Assembly (NCBI RefSeq): GCF_040362765.1
Contig: NZ_BAABWK010000001.1
Location: 1,341,501 to 1,405,500 of the forward strand
Origin: Pyruvatibacter sp. HU-CL02332
GTDB lineage: Bacteria; Pseudomonadota; Alphaproteobacteria; CGMCC-115125
Reading direction: 5' to 3'
DNA: 64,000 nt
Shown here: positions 1-9,156 of the stretch, in pieces
How the letters are laid out: the number at the start of each line of letters is the position of its first letter
How positions within the stretch are numbered: position 1 is the stretch's first letter
Translations under genes and position numbers: made by a program
The notes under the pieces: generated by a model
The model's database searches: none
The model's input: only the letters and a program-made list of their open reading frames with translations
Told to the model about the DNA's origin: nothing

Positions 1-40
1 CGGACCAAGCCCCTTGCACCGGCGCTCCATGAGGGAAACA

Positions 41-439
41 ATGGCTGTAATGAGCGAACCAACACACCTCACTGTTGTGTCCACACAGCAGCCCCAGTCA
101 GCGCACAAGTCAGCCCGCCGGCATAACGCACCCAAATCCGTTTTCTGGGACCGTCGGGAGCTGGACGCCATCCTCAATATTTATGGCAGACGCGTCGCCG
201 CCGGTGACTGGCGCGACTACGCCATGAGCGGCCTCAAGGATTGTGCGGTGTTCAGCGTCTATCGCCGCGCCAGCGAAATGCCGCTCTACCGCATCGAGAA
301 ACGTCCAAAACTGCGCAACAAACAGGGTGCCTACTCGGTCATCTCAGCCTCTGGCATGATCCTCAAGCGCGGCCATGAGCTCAAACAGGTCTTGAAGGTC
401 CTCGAACCCAAGCAGTTATCGCTGGTCACAGACATCTAG
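41..439 (+). CDS. DUF2794 family protein
   Basis: Small cytosolic protein of unknown function in the DUF2794 family, which I know from alphaproteobacteria. A polar, probably disordered N-terminus of about 30 residues leads into the conserved core, which opens at FWDRRELDAILNIYGR and continues through YRRASEMPLYRIEKRPKL to an ISASGMILKRGHEL segment near the end. No catalytic motif or membrane segment is visible. ATG 41 is chosen because GAGGGA lies 5 bases upstream; in-frame TTG 14, ATG 29 and ATG 50 lack that spacing. The gene ends 3 bases from the end of the opposite-strand antiporter gene. The family call is from memory of the core sequence. Confidence 0.8.
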   Translation: MAVMSEPTHLTVVSTQQPQSAHKSARRHNAPKSVFWDRRELDAILNIYGRRVAAGDWRDYAMSGLKDCAVFSVYRRASEMPLYRIEKRPKLRNKQGAYSVISASGMILKRGHELKQVLKVLEPKQLSLVTDI

Positions 440-442
440 CAG

Positions 443-1684
443 CTAGCGTTTTCGAGGATTCAGCAGCACGCCCAGCGCAATTGGCGCGATCAGCGTCGTC
501 GCAATCGCCATCAGCACCAGAGCCGACGGCATCGCCGCAACCACCCGGTCTGTGGCGCCTATGGCAAACAGCCCGTGCTCCACCGCAATGGATATCACCA
601 CAAGTTCCACCGCACCGCGCGAACTCATGCCCATGCCGATGGCAGCCGCTTCGCGCGCACGAAACCCACGTAATCGCGCAGGCACGCCTGCGCCCACCAG
701 CTTGCCGGCAATCGCCACACCGATGAGCGCTGCCAGAAAGACCGGCGTCTGAACCACTGCTGTGAGGTCTACCGCCAGCCCGATGGACGCAAAGAACACC
801 GGCCCCAGAAACCCTGCCGTGATACCGCCGGTAAGAATTTTCATTTCTGCATAGGCCCGCGGTCCGACACGGTCCGGCTCGAAGAACAGGCCGGCCATGA
901 ACACGCCAATGATCCAGTGCATGCCCAGCACTTCCGCCAGCACCCCATAGCCCAGCGCCACACCCATGAGGATGGCAAACTCAGCAGACGCGATCTGCAG
1001 CACATGCAGCTGCCGCGAAATCCGCGGATAGACATGCGCACCCAGCAGCCCCGTGACCACAAAGAACGCCGCCGCCTTGAGCAGCATCACGGCGAACTCA
1101 ACAACACCAGGCACCTCACCCGTTGCAATCAACGCGGTGATGACCGCCAGCAGCACCAGGCCGATGACATCATCAAAGATTGCCGCCGCCACCATGGTCT
1201 GCCCCAGCTGGGTCGACAGCAGCCCCATTTCAGCGAGCACCCGAACCGTGGTGGGAATGGCCGTGATGGCCAGTGCTACGCCCACAAAGGCTGCCTGCAC
1301 CGCCCGCATGTCCGTGTCCGGCAAAAAGGTCCAGGCCAGCCACGTCCCCGCGACCAGCGGCACAACGGCACCACCTGCCGCCACCAGAAACGATGTCGTG
1401 CTGTGCGCTGCAATTTGCGTGGGCTTCATGTCGATGCCCGCCGACAGAAGCAGGAAGAAGATCCCCGCTTCCGCCACAAGATGAATCAGCTCTGAGTCAA
1501 GATGCACATAGGTTGCAAGGCCCGTGGGCCCGCCATTCAGCGACACGGCTGCCGCCAGCGCCAGACCGATCAACAGCCCCGCCAGCAATTCTCCCACAGC
1601 CGCCGGTTGCCCCACCCGTTCGGCACCTTCACCAAACAGACGGGCCAGCACGAAGACCACAAACAGCCCGGCGAGCGCTTCCAT
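443..1684 (-). CDS. Cation:proton antiporter (CPA2/KefB-like)
   Basis: Inner-membrane monovalent cation/proton antiporter of the CPA2 (Na_H_Exchanger) type, 413 residues and about twelve hydrophobic segments. The N-terminus has the family's VGQPAAVGELLAG pattern after the first helix. FDDVIGLVLLAV around residue 170 carries the paired acidic residues expected in the ion-binding helix. There is no C-terminal TrkA-N domain, so this is a membrane-only version. It lies downstream of the Bax-inhibitor-like gene on the same strand, but a strong terminator hairpin ends about 17 bases before its ATG. It therefore needs readthrough or a promoter inside a very short leader. Which cation is exchanged cannot be told from sequence. 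Confidence 0.87.
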   Translation of the reverse strand: MEALAGLFVVFVLARLFGEGAERVGQPAAVGELLAGLLIGLALAAAVSLNGGPTGLATYVHLDSELIHLVAEAGIFFLLLSAGIDMKPTQIAAHSTTSFLVAAGGAVVPLVAGTWLAWTFLPDTDMRAVQAAFVGVALAITAIPTTVRVLAEMGLLSTQLGQTMVAAAIFDDVIGLVLLAVITALIATGEVPGVVEFAVMLLKAAAFFVVTGLLGAHVYPRISRQLHVLQIASAEFAILMGVALGYGVLAEVLGMHWIIGVFMAGLFFEPDRVGPRAYAEMKILTGGITAGFLGPVFFASIGLAVDLTAVVQTPVFLAALIGVAIAGKLVGAGVPARLRGFRAREAAAIGMGMSSRGAVELVVISIAVEHGLFAIGATDRVVAAMPSALVLMAIATTLIAPIALGVLLNPRKR

Positions 1685-1700
1685 ACCTCAAGCTGATACG

Positions 1701-1734
1701 AAAAACCCCCGGACGCTGGCAAGCGCCCGGGGGT
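1701..1734 (-). terminator. Intrinsic terminator after the Bax-inhibitor-like gene
   Basis: Read on the minus strand, a GC-rich stem (CCCCCGGGCGCT pairing with AGCGTCCGGGGG, one mismatch) with a TGCC loop is followed by TTTTT. It begins about 40 bases after the stop at 1775 and finishes about 17 bases before the antiporter start, so it separates two same-strand genes. Confidence 0.85.
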
Positions 1735-1774
1735 GTGTTTCTTCAATCAGCGCGGTCTGCGCTGTGAGCCGAAG

Positions 1775-2530
1775 CTACTCGCGGTTACCGAACAGCTGCA
1801 GCAGCATGATGAAGAGGTTGATGAAGTCGAGATAGAGACGCAGGGCACCCATGATGGACTTGCGTCCGGATACCGTGCCGTCATCGTTGACGTCATACAT
1901 CTCTTTGATCTGCTGTGTGTCGTAGGCGGTAAGGCCGGCAAACACGAGCACGCCAATGACTGAAATCGCGAACTGCAGGGCAGATGAGCCCACAAAGATG
2001 TTCACGACGGAGGCAATGATGATGCCGATCAGGCCCATGAACAAGAACGATCCCCAGCCGGAGATATCCTTCTTGGTGGTGTAGCCCCACAGGCTCAGCG
2101 CACCGAAGGACGCAGCCGTGATCAAGAACACCTGGAAGATGCTGCCACCGGTGTAGACCAGGAAGATCGACGAGAGTGACAGACCCATCAGGGCTGCAAA
2201 CGTCCAGAAGGAGAACTGGGCCGCACCAACGCTCATTTTGTGAACGCGGAAGCTCAGGAAGAAGACCATGCCCAGCGGTGCCAGCATCACAACCCACTTG
2301 AGCGGGCTGTTAAACAGCAGGTTGCCGAATGCTGAAAGCATCAGGCCTTCAGGGGTCTGGACCACAGCCATGGAGTAGGCGAGATAGGCAATGACGCCTG
2401 TAATCGCCAAACCACCGGCCATGTAGTTGTAAACGCCCAGCATGTAGCTGCGCAGGCCGGCATCAATATCGGCGCCGCGTGCTTGCGCGGGGCTACGGCC
2501 ACGAAGGACTTCGCTGTCGTAGTCAGCCAT
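1775..2530 (-). CDS. Bax inhibitor-1/YccA family membrane protein
   Basis: Integral inner-membrane protein of the Bax inhibitor-1 (UPF0005/YccA) family, 251 residues with seven hydrophobic segments. Bacterial members are linked to pH-sensitive calcium leak or to FtsH control; the role here is unknown. The family signature is seen as the repeated aromatic/glycine helices and the C-terminal block GLTAYDTQQIKEMYD followed by ALRLYLDFINLFIMLLQLFG. ATG 2530 is preferred over an in-frame upstream start because GAGAGG lies 12 bases before it and because the shorter N-terminus (MADYDSEVLRG) is polar, as is usual. A strong terminator follows the gene. It is divergent from the thioesterase gene. Confidence 0.92.
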   Translation of the reverse strand: MADYDSEVLRGRSPAQARGADIDAGLRSYMLGVYNYMAGGLAITGVIAYLAYSMAVVQTPEGLMLSAFGNLLFNSPLKWVVMLAPLGMVFFLSFRVHKMSVGAAQFSFWTFAALMGLSLSSIFLVYTGGSIFQVFLITAASFGALSLWGYTTKKDISGWGSFLFMGLIGIIIASVVNIFVGSSALQFAISVIGVLVFAGLTAYDTQQIKEMYDVNDDGTVSGRKSIMGALRLYLDFINLFIMLLQLFGNRE

Positions 2531-2652
2531 GGTGTTTATGATCCTCTCAAGGTTGATCAATCGAAACGTCGATAAACGAAACTCTGGCCCATAATATCGG
2601 CTGGAATTATGCCAGTTTCAAGGCGTTCTAAGGTGTCTCACGAGGAAATTCG

Positions 2653-3087
2653 TTGAATATTCAAACACTTAAAATGGATGTGGTTACTTTGAACGCGTTT
2701 TTGCAGCGCGAATTCCCTCAATGGAACAGCGAAACCGGCTCACAGGTGACCGATGTGACTGCCGACGGCGTCATTTGCCGCCTGCCCTTCAACGATAGTC
2801 AGCTGCGTCCCGGCGGCACCGTGTCCGGCCCCACAATGATGGGCCTGGCCGACAGCGCCATGTATGCCGCTGTCCTGTCACGTATCGGTCCCGTGGCCCT
2901 GGCGGTCACCACCAATCTCAACATCAACTTCATGCGAAAGCCCGAGCCCCGCGCCACCGTCGCCACCTGCCGCATCCTCAAACTTGGAAAACGCCTCGCT
3001 ATCGGCGATGTCTCCATCGTCAGCGAGGGCGACACGGATCTGGTAGCCCACGCGACCGTCACCTACTCGATCCCGCCGCAGGGCTAG
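2653..3087 (+). CDS. PaaI-type hotdog-fold thioesterase
   Basis: Predicted acyl-CoA thioesterase of the PaaI hotdog family, 144 residues, cytosolic. The core GTVSGPTMMGLADSAMYAAV matches the hot-dog helix that holds the active-site region, and INFMRKP then ATVATCRILKLGKRLAIGDV forms the following beta strands. The start is TTG 2653: GAGGAAA ends 4 bases before it, whereas the first ATG (2674) has no ribosome binding site. Substrate unknown. It stands alone, divergent from the Bax-inhibitor-like gene and followed by an inverted-repeat element. Confidence 0.85.
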   Translation: MNIQTLKMDVVTLNAFLQREFPQWNSETGSQVTDVTADGVICRLPFNDSQLRPGGTVSGPTMMGLADSAMYAAVLSRIGPVALAVTTNLNINFMRKPEPRATVATCRILKLGKRLAIGDVSIVSEGDTDLVAHATVTYSIPPQG

Positions 3088-3103
3088 ATACACCGTGACC
3101 ATC

Positions 3104-3194
3104 CCGTATCTCCGGACTTGATCCGGAGCCTACTCGCAAACGATCAACCGCGCAGCCACCGCGAGTGGACCCCGGATCAAGTCCGGGGACACGG
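3104..3194. repeat. Interspersed intergenic inverted repeat, copy 1
   Basis: Two 34-base arms (3104-3137 and 3161-3194) are inverted copies differing at 4 positions. Each arm holds its own smaller palindrome (TCCGGACTTGATCCGGA and CCCCGGATCAAGTCCGGGG), and the arm ends nearest the loop share ACTCGC/GCGAGT. A related element lies at 9157-9244. Copy 1 is between two convergent genes, so it could form a cruciform and act as a two-way terminator. It looks like a dispersed genomic repeat family. Confidence 0.85.
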
Positions 3195-3241
3195 TGTTTT
3201 CGGATAATTCGACACAGGGCGTTGCAGGTGCGCTCGAAGCA

Positions 3242-3772
3242 CTAAGCGCCTACTTCCCGCGAATATCGCTCCGCTCCTTCGGACATGTCGCCGGTGGCCG
3301 TCATGCCAAGCCGTTTGGCAAGCGCAATCGAGCGACCATTGACCGGCTCCACAAACGCATCAATGCGCGCCACGTCCTTGTCAGCCAACCGCCAGTCGAG
3401 CGCAGCCTCGCAGGCCTCCAGCATCAGCCCCTGCCCCCAATAGTCCGGGTGCAGATGATAGGCGATTTCAGCCGCCGGGCGCAGCGCGTTGAAACCAACC
3501 ATGCCGGCAAAGGCCTGCGCAGCCCCCAGCAGCATCGCCCAGCGACACCCCCAGTCATCCGCCTGCGCCTTACGCCAGAACGCAATCAGCCGGTCGGCGT
3601 CATCCAGAGACGTCATGGGCATCATGATGGGAATGCCGAAGGCATCCAGCACGCGGCCTGAGTGCCGCACAACGGCAGGCTGCGACCACAGGGCCCGCAC
3701 ACCATCGCGGTGATCGTCGCCCAGGGGCACGAGCGTCATCCGCTCGGTTTCAAGGACCGGAACGTCAAGCAT
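3242..3772 (-). CDS. GNAT acetyltransferase (RimJ/RimL-like)
   Basis: Predicted acetyl-CoA-dependent N-acetyltransferase, 176 residues, of the Acetyltransf_3 group that includes RimJ/RimL. It opens with ETERMTLVPLGDDH, has the family's GFNALRPAAEIAYHLHPDYWGQGLM block where acetyl-CoA contacts are made, and continues with the VEPVNGRSIALAKRLGM helix. The canonical R/Q-x-x-G-x-G loop is reduced to YWGQGLM, as is common in this group. It starts 3 bases after the end of the large ABC permease gene on the same strand, so the two are probably co-transcribed. Substrate unknown. Confidence 0.85.
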   Translation of the reverse strand: MLDVPVLETERMTLVPLGDDHRDGVRALWSQPAVVRHSGRVLDAFGIPIMMPMTSLDDADRLIAFWRKAQADDWGCRWAMLLGAAQAFAGMVGFNALRPAAEIAYHLHPDYWGQGLMLEACEAALDWRLADKDVARIDAFVEPVNGRSIALAKRLGMTATGDMSEGAERYSREVGA

Positions 3773-3774
3773 CT

Positions 3775-6387
3775 TTATTCAGACCGCAGGATCGGCGCCG
3801 CTTTGCGGCTCAGCGCCGACCATGTGCCCACGAGCCCAAAGCCCATGGTAATGACCGTCGCCCCGATCACCGTGATGGCCAGCGTCACGGGCAAAAACGC
3901 CCACTCCGCCTGCATCACCTGCGTGATCACAAGATAGGCCGCCAGCGTGCCAGCACTTGCCGCGATCAGTGCCGTGCCGAAGCCCAGCAACGCATACTCA
4001 AGCGCATAGGCACCCAGCACCTTGGCACGCGTGGCACCCAGCACCTTGAGCACCACCGAGTCATACACACGATGCCGATGCCCCGCCGCCATGGCGCCGG
4101 CCAGCACGAGAATGCCCGCAATGATCGTCACGACACTGGTCGCACGCACCGCAAGCACGAGGTCTTCCAGCAATGCCGATACGGAGCTGATGGCTTCCTT
4201 GACGCGAATGCTCGTCACGTTGGGGAACGCGTCCGTCACCTGACGCTGCAGTTCAAGCTCGCCCGCTTCTTCCATCGTCACCGTGGACAGAATGGTCTGC
4301 GGGGCGTTGTCCAGTACGCCGGGCGAGAACACGAGAATGAAATTGATGCCGCCCGTCTGCCACGTCACTTCACGCAGGCTGGCAATCTCAGCTGTGATCT
4401 CACGACCCAGCACATCAATGGTCAGCGTGTCGCCAATACCGATGCCCCAGCCATCTGCCAGATCCTTGACGAAGGACACAAGCGGCGGACCCGCATAGTC
4501 TTCAGGCCACCACTCCCCTTCGAGGATTTCAGACCCATCCGGCAGCGCAGCTGAATAAGTAAAGCCACGGTCACCGCGCAAGGCCCAGCGCGAGTCAGGT
4601 GTCGCTTCCACATCACCGGCGCGCACATCATTCACCGCAACAATCGGTCCTCGGATCATCGGCACCCGGTTGACGTTCGCAATCCCGTCCGTCTCATCCA
4701 GAATGGTATTGAAGCCATCCAGCTGACCTTTTTGCAGATCAAGGAAGAAGAACGACGGCGCACGATCCGGCAACTGCGTCGAAACCTGCCGAGTAATGTT
4801 GCCGTCAATGAGCGAGATCGTGACGAGCAGCGTCAGCCCCAGACCAAGCGACAGCACAACAGAGCCCGTAGGCGCACCGGGTCGATACAAATTGGCCAGC
4901 GCAATGCGCAGAGACGGCATCTTCGGACGGCCCACACGCTTGGCAACCCACATCATCAGGTCAGCGGTGAGCAGCAGCACACCAAAGGCCGCTGCGGTAC
5001 CCACCAGGAACCAGACGGCAAAAAGCCGCTGATAGTCTTCCGTCAGCGCCACAGCCAGAACCGCCAGTGTCGCCAAAGAGCCTAGCGTCAAAACAATGTA
5101 GAACGGTCGCGGCCAGCGGCTGGCCGGCGCAACAATGTCCCGGAACAATCCGGCAGCCGGAATGTCCCGCGCCCGCGCCAGCGGCCAAACCGCAAAAGCA
5201 ACAGCTGTCACAATGCCGTAGATCGCAGCCAGCACCAGCGGTCCTGTATGAACCGCAAACTCTGTCGGCACCGGCAGCAGTTCCGCCAGCGACGCCTGTG
5301 CAATCATCGGCACCATGGCGCCAATCCCAAGGCCGATGGCCACACCCACCAGCGCAATGGCCATCACCTGCAGGAAATAGATCTGGAAGATCAGCCCGCC
5401 CGGCGCGCCAAGACATTTGAAGGTCGCAATCACTTCGCGCTTCTTGTCGATGTAACTCTTGATGGCATTGCCCACACCAACACCACCAACGATCAGTGCC
5501 GTCAGGCCCACCAGCGTCAGGAACAACGCCACCTGCCCCACCGTGCGGCGAATACCCGGCGCGGAATTCGAGCGGTCACGGATGCGCCAGCCGGACTCAG
5601 GCAGCGCTTCCTTGGTCTCTTCCACAAACGCAGCAACGGCTTCGTTGGGCTGCTCGGCCGCTGGCAGTCTCAGCCGATACTCATAGTCCACAAGGCTGCC
5701 GATGGTCACAAGACCCGTTTCAGCCAATGCCTCGTCTGAAATCATCACCCGCGGCCCGATGGCAAAGCCCCCGGCCACACGGTCCGGCTCATTGTCTATG
5801 GCCGAGCGAATGACAAAGGTGAGGTTGCCGACATTGAGTTCATCGCCGGTCTCAAGACCAAGACGTTCCAGCAGCACCGGTTCAACCACAGCCCCAAAGG
5901 CCCCATCGCTACCGCGCGCCAGGGCTGCATCCAGCGACTGCCCGGACGCCAGTGAGACCTCCCCATAGAGTGGATAGGCATCGTCAACGGCCTTGAGCTC
6001 AACGAGTGTCCGCTGGGTGTTTTTCACCGCCCGGCCCATGGCCCGCATATCAGCGGTCTTGGACAACGCACCGCCGCGCTCGACCACCGCGTTCAGCCAC
6101 GCCCGTTCGTCTTCGTTGGTTTCTCGGTGGACGATCTCAAAGCCGACGTCTCCGCCCAGAATGGTCTGGCCTTCTTCCGCCAGTCCTCGCATCAGCGCTG
6201 ACGACACCGAACCAACAGACGCAATGGCGGCCACCCCAAGGGTCAGACACGCCAGAAAAATCCGGAAGCCTTTCAGACCACCGCGCAACTCGCGCGACGC
6301 AATCCTGAAGGGCAAAGGCAGCCGGCTGGAGCCGCCCCCACGAACGGACCCGGCCAGTGCAGGCGATGTTTCAGCGATATCGCTCAA
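3775..6387 (-). CDS. ABC transporter permease (FtsX/YbbP-like, 870 aa)
   Basis: Large inner-membrane permease of the FtsX family (YbbP type). One helix near residue 35 is followed by a periplasmic MacB_PCD-like domain (about 60-260), then a first FtsX transmembrane block (about 270-400), a central hydrophobic region, a second periplasmic domain, and a second FtsX block at the C-terminus, ending in RKAAPILRSE. The repeated layout is usual for YbbP proteins of 800-850 residues. Its start overlaps the stop of the ATPase gene by 4 bases (ATGA), showing translational coupling. With the divergent SGNH esterase at 7285 this recreates the ybbA-ybbP/tesA arrangement of E. coli. The exported substrate is not known. 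Confidence 0.92.
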   Translation of the reverse strand: MSDIAETSPALAGSVRGGGSSRLPLPFRIASRELRGGLKGFRIFLACLTLGVAAIASVGSVSSALMRGLAEEGQTILGGDVGFEIVHRETNEDERAWLNAVVERGGALSKTADMRAMGRAVKNTQRTLVELKAVDDAYPLYGEVSLASGQSLDAALARGSDGAFGAVVEPVLLERLGLETGDELNVGNLTFVIRSAIDNEPDRVAGGFAIGPRVMISDEALAETGLVTIGSLVDYEYRLRLPAAEQPNEAVAAFVEETKEALPESGWRIRDRSNSAPGIRRTVGQVALFLTLVGLTALIVGGVGVGNAIKSYIDKKREVIATFKCLGAPGGLIFQIYFLQVMAIALVGVAIGLGIGAMVPMIAQASLAELLPVPTEFAVHTGPLVLAAIYGIVTAVAFAVWPLARARDIPAAGLFRDIVAPASRWPRPFYIVLTLGSLATLAVLAVALTEDYQRLFAVWFLVGTAAAFGVLLLTADLMMWVAKRVGRPKMPSLRIALANLYRPGAPTGSVVLSLGLGLTLLVTISLIDGNITRQVSTQLPDRAPSFFFLDLQKGQLDGFNTILDETDGIANVNRVPMIRGPIVAVNDVRAGDVEATPDSRWALRGDRGFTYSAALPDGSEILEGEWWPEDYAGPPLVSFVKDLADGWGIGIGDTLTIDVLGREITAEIASLREVTWQTGGINFILVFSPGVLDNAPQTILSTVTMEEAGELELQRQVTDAFPNVTSIRVKEAISSVSALLEDLVLAVRATSVVTIIAGILVLAGAMAAGHRHRVYDSVVLKVLGATRAKVLGAYALEYALLGFGTALIAASAGTLAAYLVITQVMQAEWAFLPVTLAITVIGATVITMGFGLVGTWSALSRKAAPILRSE

Positions 6388-7133
6388 GAGGCCGCTCCCA
6401 CCAGGAGATCAGCTTTGTCGCGGGTGCCTTTGGTCGTCTTTTCCACCAGCCCGTCGCGCAGATGCACAACGTCGTCGCACAGCTCTGCCAGATGCATGTC
6501 ATGGGTAATCAACACCAGCGTCGTGTCGCGGCGTGAATGCAGGTCAAACATCAGATCAATGATCGCGTCACCCGTTGTGCCATCGAGATTACCCGTCGGC
6601 TCATCCGCTAGCAGAATGGCCGGATTGGGCGCCACGGCGCGGGCCAGGGCCACACGCTGCTGCTCACCACCGGACAATTGACCCGGATAATGGTCCAGCC
6701 GATGGGCCAGGCCCACCGCCTTCAATTCTTCCGCCGCCACATCAAAAGCGTCCGCCCGTCCGGCGAATTCCAGCGGGATTGCAACATTTTCCAGCGCCGT
6801 CATGGTCGGGACCAGGTGGAAAGACTGGAACACAATCCCCACATTATCCCTGCGGAACAGTGCCAGTTGGTCCTCGTTCATCTGAGTCAGTTCACGATTG
6901 GCAACCTTGATGCTGCCGGATGTGGGTTTTTCGAGCCCCGCCAGTACCATCAGGAGCGTGGATTTGCCCGAACCGGACGGCCCCACAAGGCCCGCAGCCT
7001 TGCCGGGTGATACATCCAGGCCGATACCGCGTAGAATATGCACCGGGCCCGCTGTGCTCGGCAGCGTCAGATGGACGTCACTAAGAGAGATGATCGGATC
7101 AGATATGGACTTGCCGGCAGAAGCATCGGTCAC
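6384..7133 (-). CDS. ABC transporter ATP-binding protein (YbbA-like)
   Basis: ATPase subunit partnering the 870-residue permease. All motifs are intact: Walker A GPSGSGKST, Q-loop within VFQSFHLVPTMTALENV, signature LSGGEQQRVALARA, Walker B ILLADEPTGNLD and the H-loop in LVLITHDMHLAEL. It belongs to the LolD/MacB/YbbA branch, which drives mechanotransmission rather than substrate passage through the membrane. The length of 249 is normal. The gene overlaps the permease by 4 bases and is divergent from the SGNH esterase. Confidence 0.93.
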   Translation of the reverse strand: MTDASAGKSISDPIISLSDVHLTLPSTAGPVHILRGIGLDVSPGKAAGLVGPSGSGKSTLLMVLAGLEKPTSGSIKVANRELTQMNEDQLALFRRDNVGIVFQSFHLVPTMTALENVAIPLEFAGRADAFDVAAEELKAVGLAHRLDHYPGQLSGGEQQRVALARAVAPNPAILLADEPTGNLDGTTGDAIIDLMFDLHSRRDTTLVLITHDMHLAELCDDVVHLRDGLVEKTTKGTRDKADLLVGAAS

Positions 7134-7284
7134 GCGGATTTTCCAGACTTTGTTTGGTAACGCGCCTCAGCAGACCCCCCAAAAGGCTCCAGATGGGCGC
7201 GCGTCCTTGGCATATGGCGGTTTGCGGCTCTTATACAACCGTCGGTCAGATAAGAGTCCTACGCACTCCTTTGCAAGCTGGATC

Positions 7285-7938
7285 ATGGCAGCAGCCCTGT
7301 TGGTTGCCCCCGGTATCCCCTCTGCCATGGCCGAAGAAGCCAAGGCAGACGCTAAGTTAACGGCCCAGCCGGTCAAAGTGGTCGCTCTGGGCACAAGTCT
7401 GACCGCTGGATATGGCCTTGAGCAGGGCCAGGGCTTTGTTCCACAGCTGCAGGCAGCCCTCGATGAAGCCGGGCTCAGCGTTGTGCTCGAGAATGCGGGC
7501 GTATCCGGTGATACCTCCGCCGGGGGCCTTGCGCGCCTGGACTGGTCGCTCAACGACGATGTGGATGCGGTCATTGTGGAGCTTGGCTCCAATGACGCCC
7601 TGCGCGGTTTCGAGCCGCAGCAGACCCGCGAGAACCTCACAGCCATTCTGGACGCCCTGAAAGAACGTGGCCTGCCGGTCCTTCTCACCGGCATGCTGGC
7701 CCCGCCAAATCTGGGTGAGGAATATGGCGAGGAGTTCGCGTCGATCTATCCAGACCTTGCGGCGGAATACGACGTGTTGTTTTATCCCTTCTTCCTGGAA
7801 GGAGTGGCCGCGGAGGCAGCGCTCAATCAGGCGGACGGCATTCATCCCAACCCGGATGGTGTGGCAGTGATTGTGGAGGCGATCACGCCCTATGCGGTTC
7901 AGCTTGTAGAACATGCCCGCAAGGACAAATCTTCCTGA
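7285..7938 (+). CDS. SGNH/GDSL arylesterase (TesA-like), exported
   Basis: Secreted SGNH-fold esterase/lysophospholipase of the TesA/arylesterase family. The four blocks are complete: block I VVALGTSLTAGYGL with nucleophile Ser (Thr replaces the Asp of GDS), block II Gly in GVSGDTSAGG, block III ELGSND with Asn, block V DGIHPNPDG with the Asp-His pair. A hydrophobic stretch ending PSAMA-EEA is a signal peptide. ATG 7285 gives a very short signal; in-frame TTG 7222 would add 21 residues with a basic N-region (RLLYNRR), so the true start may be there. Upstream frame extension into the ABC gene is not credible. Divergent from the YbbA-like ATPase gene. Confidence 0.88.
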   Translation: MAAALLVAPGIPSAMAEEAKADAKLTAQPVKVVALGTSLTAGYGLEQGQGFVPQLQAALDEAGLSVVLENAGVSGDTSAGGLARLDWSLNDDVDAVIVELGSNDALRGFEPQQTRENLTAILDALKERGLPVLLTGMLAPPNLGEEYGEEFASIYPDLAAEYDVLFYPFFLEGVAAEAALNQADGIHPNPDGVAVIVEAITPYAVQLVEHARKDKSS

Positions 7939-8081
7939 CCGACATTTAAGCTTCTGCGCGCCGCATCTGGGGAGAGGCGCGCTTTCCACCACTGAACACG
8001 TTTTTCGTGGCCGAACGCCGTTCGTGCCGCGCTTCAACCACATTCGCTTAATCGAAAAGATCGCACTCAAGGAAGCAACGC

Positions 8082-9128
8082 ATGGCTATGGACTATCGCC
8101 AACTCGGCACCACGGACCTCAAAGTCTCTTCAATCTGCCTGGGCACCATGACCTGGGGCGAACAGAATACGGAAGCCGAAGGCCACGAGCAGATGGACTA
8201 CGCGCTGGAGCGTGGCATCAACTTCTTCGATACGGCCGAAATGTATGCCGTGCCGCCGCGTGCTGAAACACAGGGGTCAACCGAGCGCATCATCGGCACC
8301 TGGTTCAAGGACCGCGGCAACCGCGACAAGGTCATTCTTGCCACCAAGGTTGCAGGCCGTGCGCCCTTCAGCTGGCTGCGCGACAATGACGAAGTGACCG
8401 ACCACTCCGCCCGCCAGATCGAAGAAGCCGTTAACAAGAGCCTTAAGCGTCTGCAGACGGACTATATCGACCTCTACCAGCTGCACTGGCCGGACCGTCC
8501 CATCAATCTCTTTGGCGGTCTGGGCTACACCCACATCGACAAGCCCGGCACGCCGCTGGATGAAATCCTCGAAGCCCTCGACAAGATCGTGAAGGCCGGC
8601 AAGGTCCGTCACGTAGGTCTCTCCAACGAGACGCCGTGGGGCACCATGAAGTTCCTTCAGTATGCTGAAGAACGCGGTCTGCCGCGCATGCAGTCCATCC
8701 AGAATGCCTACAACCTCATCAACCGCACATTTGAGCAGGGCGGCTCCGAGATTGCCCACCGCGAAAAAGTCGGCCTCCTGGCCTACTCACCCCTGGGTCA
8801 GGGCTACCTCACCGGCAAGTACCGCAATGGCGCCAACCCAAAGGGCTCACGCAAGCAGCTCTTCAATCGCTTGCAGCGCTATGAAACCCCGGCTGCTGAC
8901 CGCGCCATGGAAAGCTACTTCAAGATCGCCGAAAAACATGGGATCGATGTCTCTCAGATGGCACTGCAATATGTGACGCAGCGCCCCTTCGTGACGTCCA
9001 ACATCATTGGCGCCACCACCATGGAGCAGCTCAAGGTCGACATCGACAGTGTGGATCTCGACATGAGCGAAGAGCTGGTGGCAGAGATCGAAGCAGCACA
9101 CCTCGAGCAGCCCAACCCCTGCCCGTAA
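8082..9128 (+). CDS. tas: Tas-type NADP(H)-dependent aldo-keto reductase
   Basis: TIM-barrel aldo-keto reductase closely resembling E. coli Tas: the N-terminal GLGTMTWGEQN-like motif, the AEMYAVPPRAETQGSTE block and a 348-residue length all match. The catalytic tetrad is visible as Asp and Tyr in FFDTAEMY, Lys in ILATKVAG and His in LYQLHWPD. A NADP-binding C-terminal segment (SNIIGATTMEQLKVDI) is present. AAGGA 8-9 bases before ATG 8082 supports the start. A strong intrinsic terminator lies after the gene, beyond a dispersed inverted repeat. The physiological substrate is unknown. Confidence 0.9.
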   Translation: MAMDYRQLGTTDLKVSSICLGTMTWGEQNTEAEGHEQMDYALERGINFFDTAEMYAVPPRAETQGSTERIIGTWFKDRGNRDKVILATKVAGRAPFSWLRDNDEVTDHSARQIEEAVNKSLKRLQTDYIDLYQLHWPDRPINLFGGLGYTHIDKPGTPLDEILEALDKIVKAGKVRHVGLSNETPWGTMKFLQYAEERGLPRMQSIQNAYNLINRTFEQGGSEIAHREKVGLLAYSPLGQGYLTGKYRNGANPKGSRKQLFNRLQRYETPAADRAMESYFKIAEKHGIDVSQMALQYVTQRPFVTSNIIGATTMEQLKVDIDSVDLDMSEELVAEIEAAHLEQPNPCP

Positions 9129-9156
9129 GGCACATCACAAAGATACCACCGGCCCC

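Noticed and set aside
6898-7284. Upstream extension of the SGNH esterase into the ABC ATPase gene
   Set aside because: Would overlap an intact gene by more than 200 bases and place 129 residues before the signal peptide.
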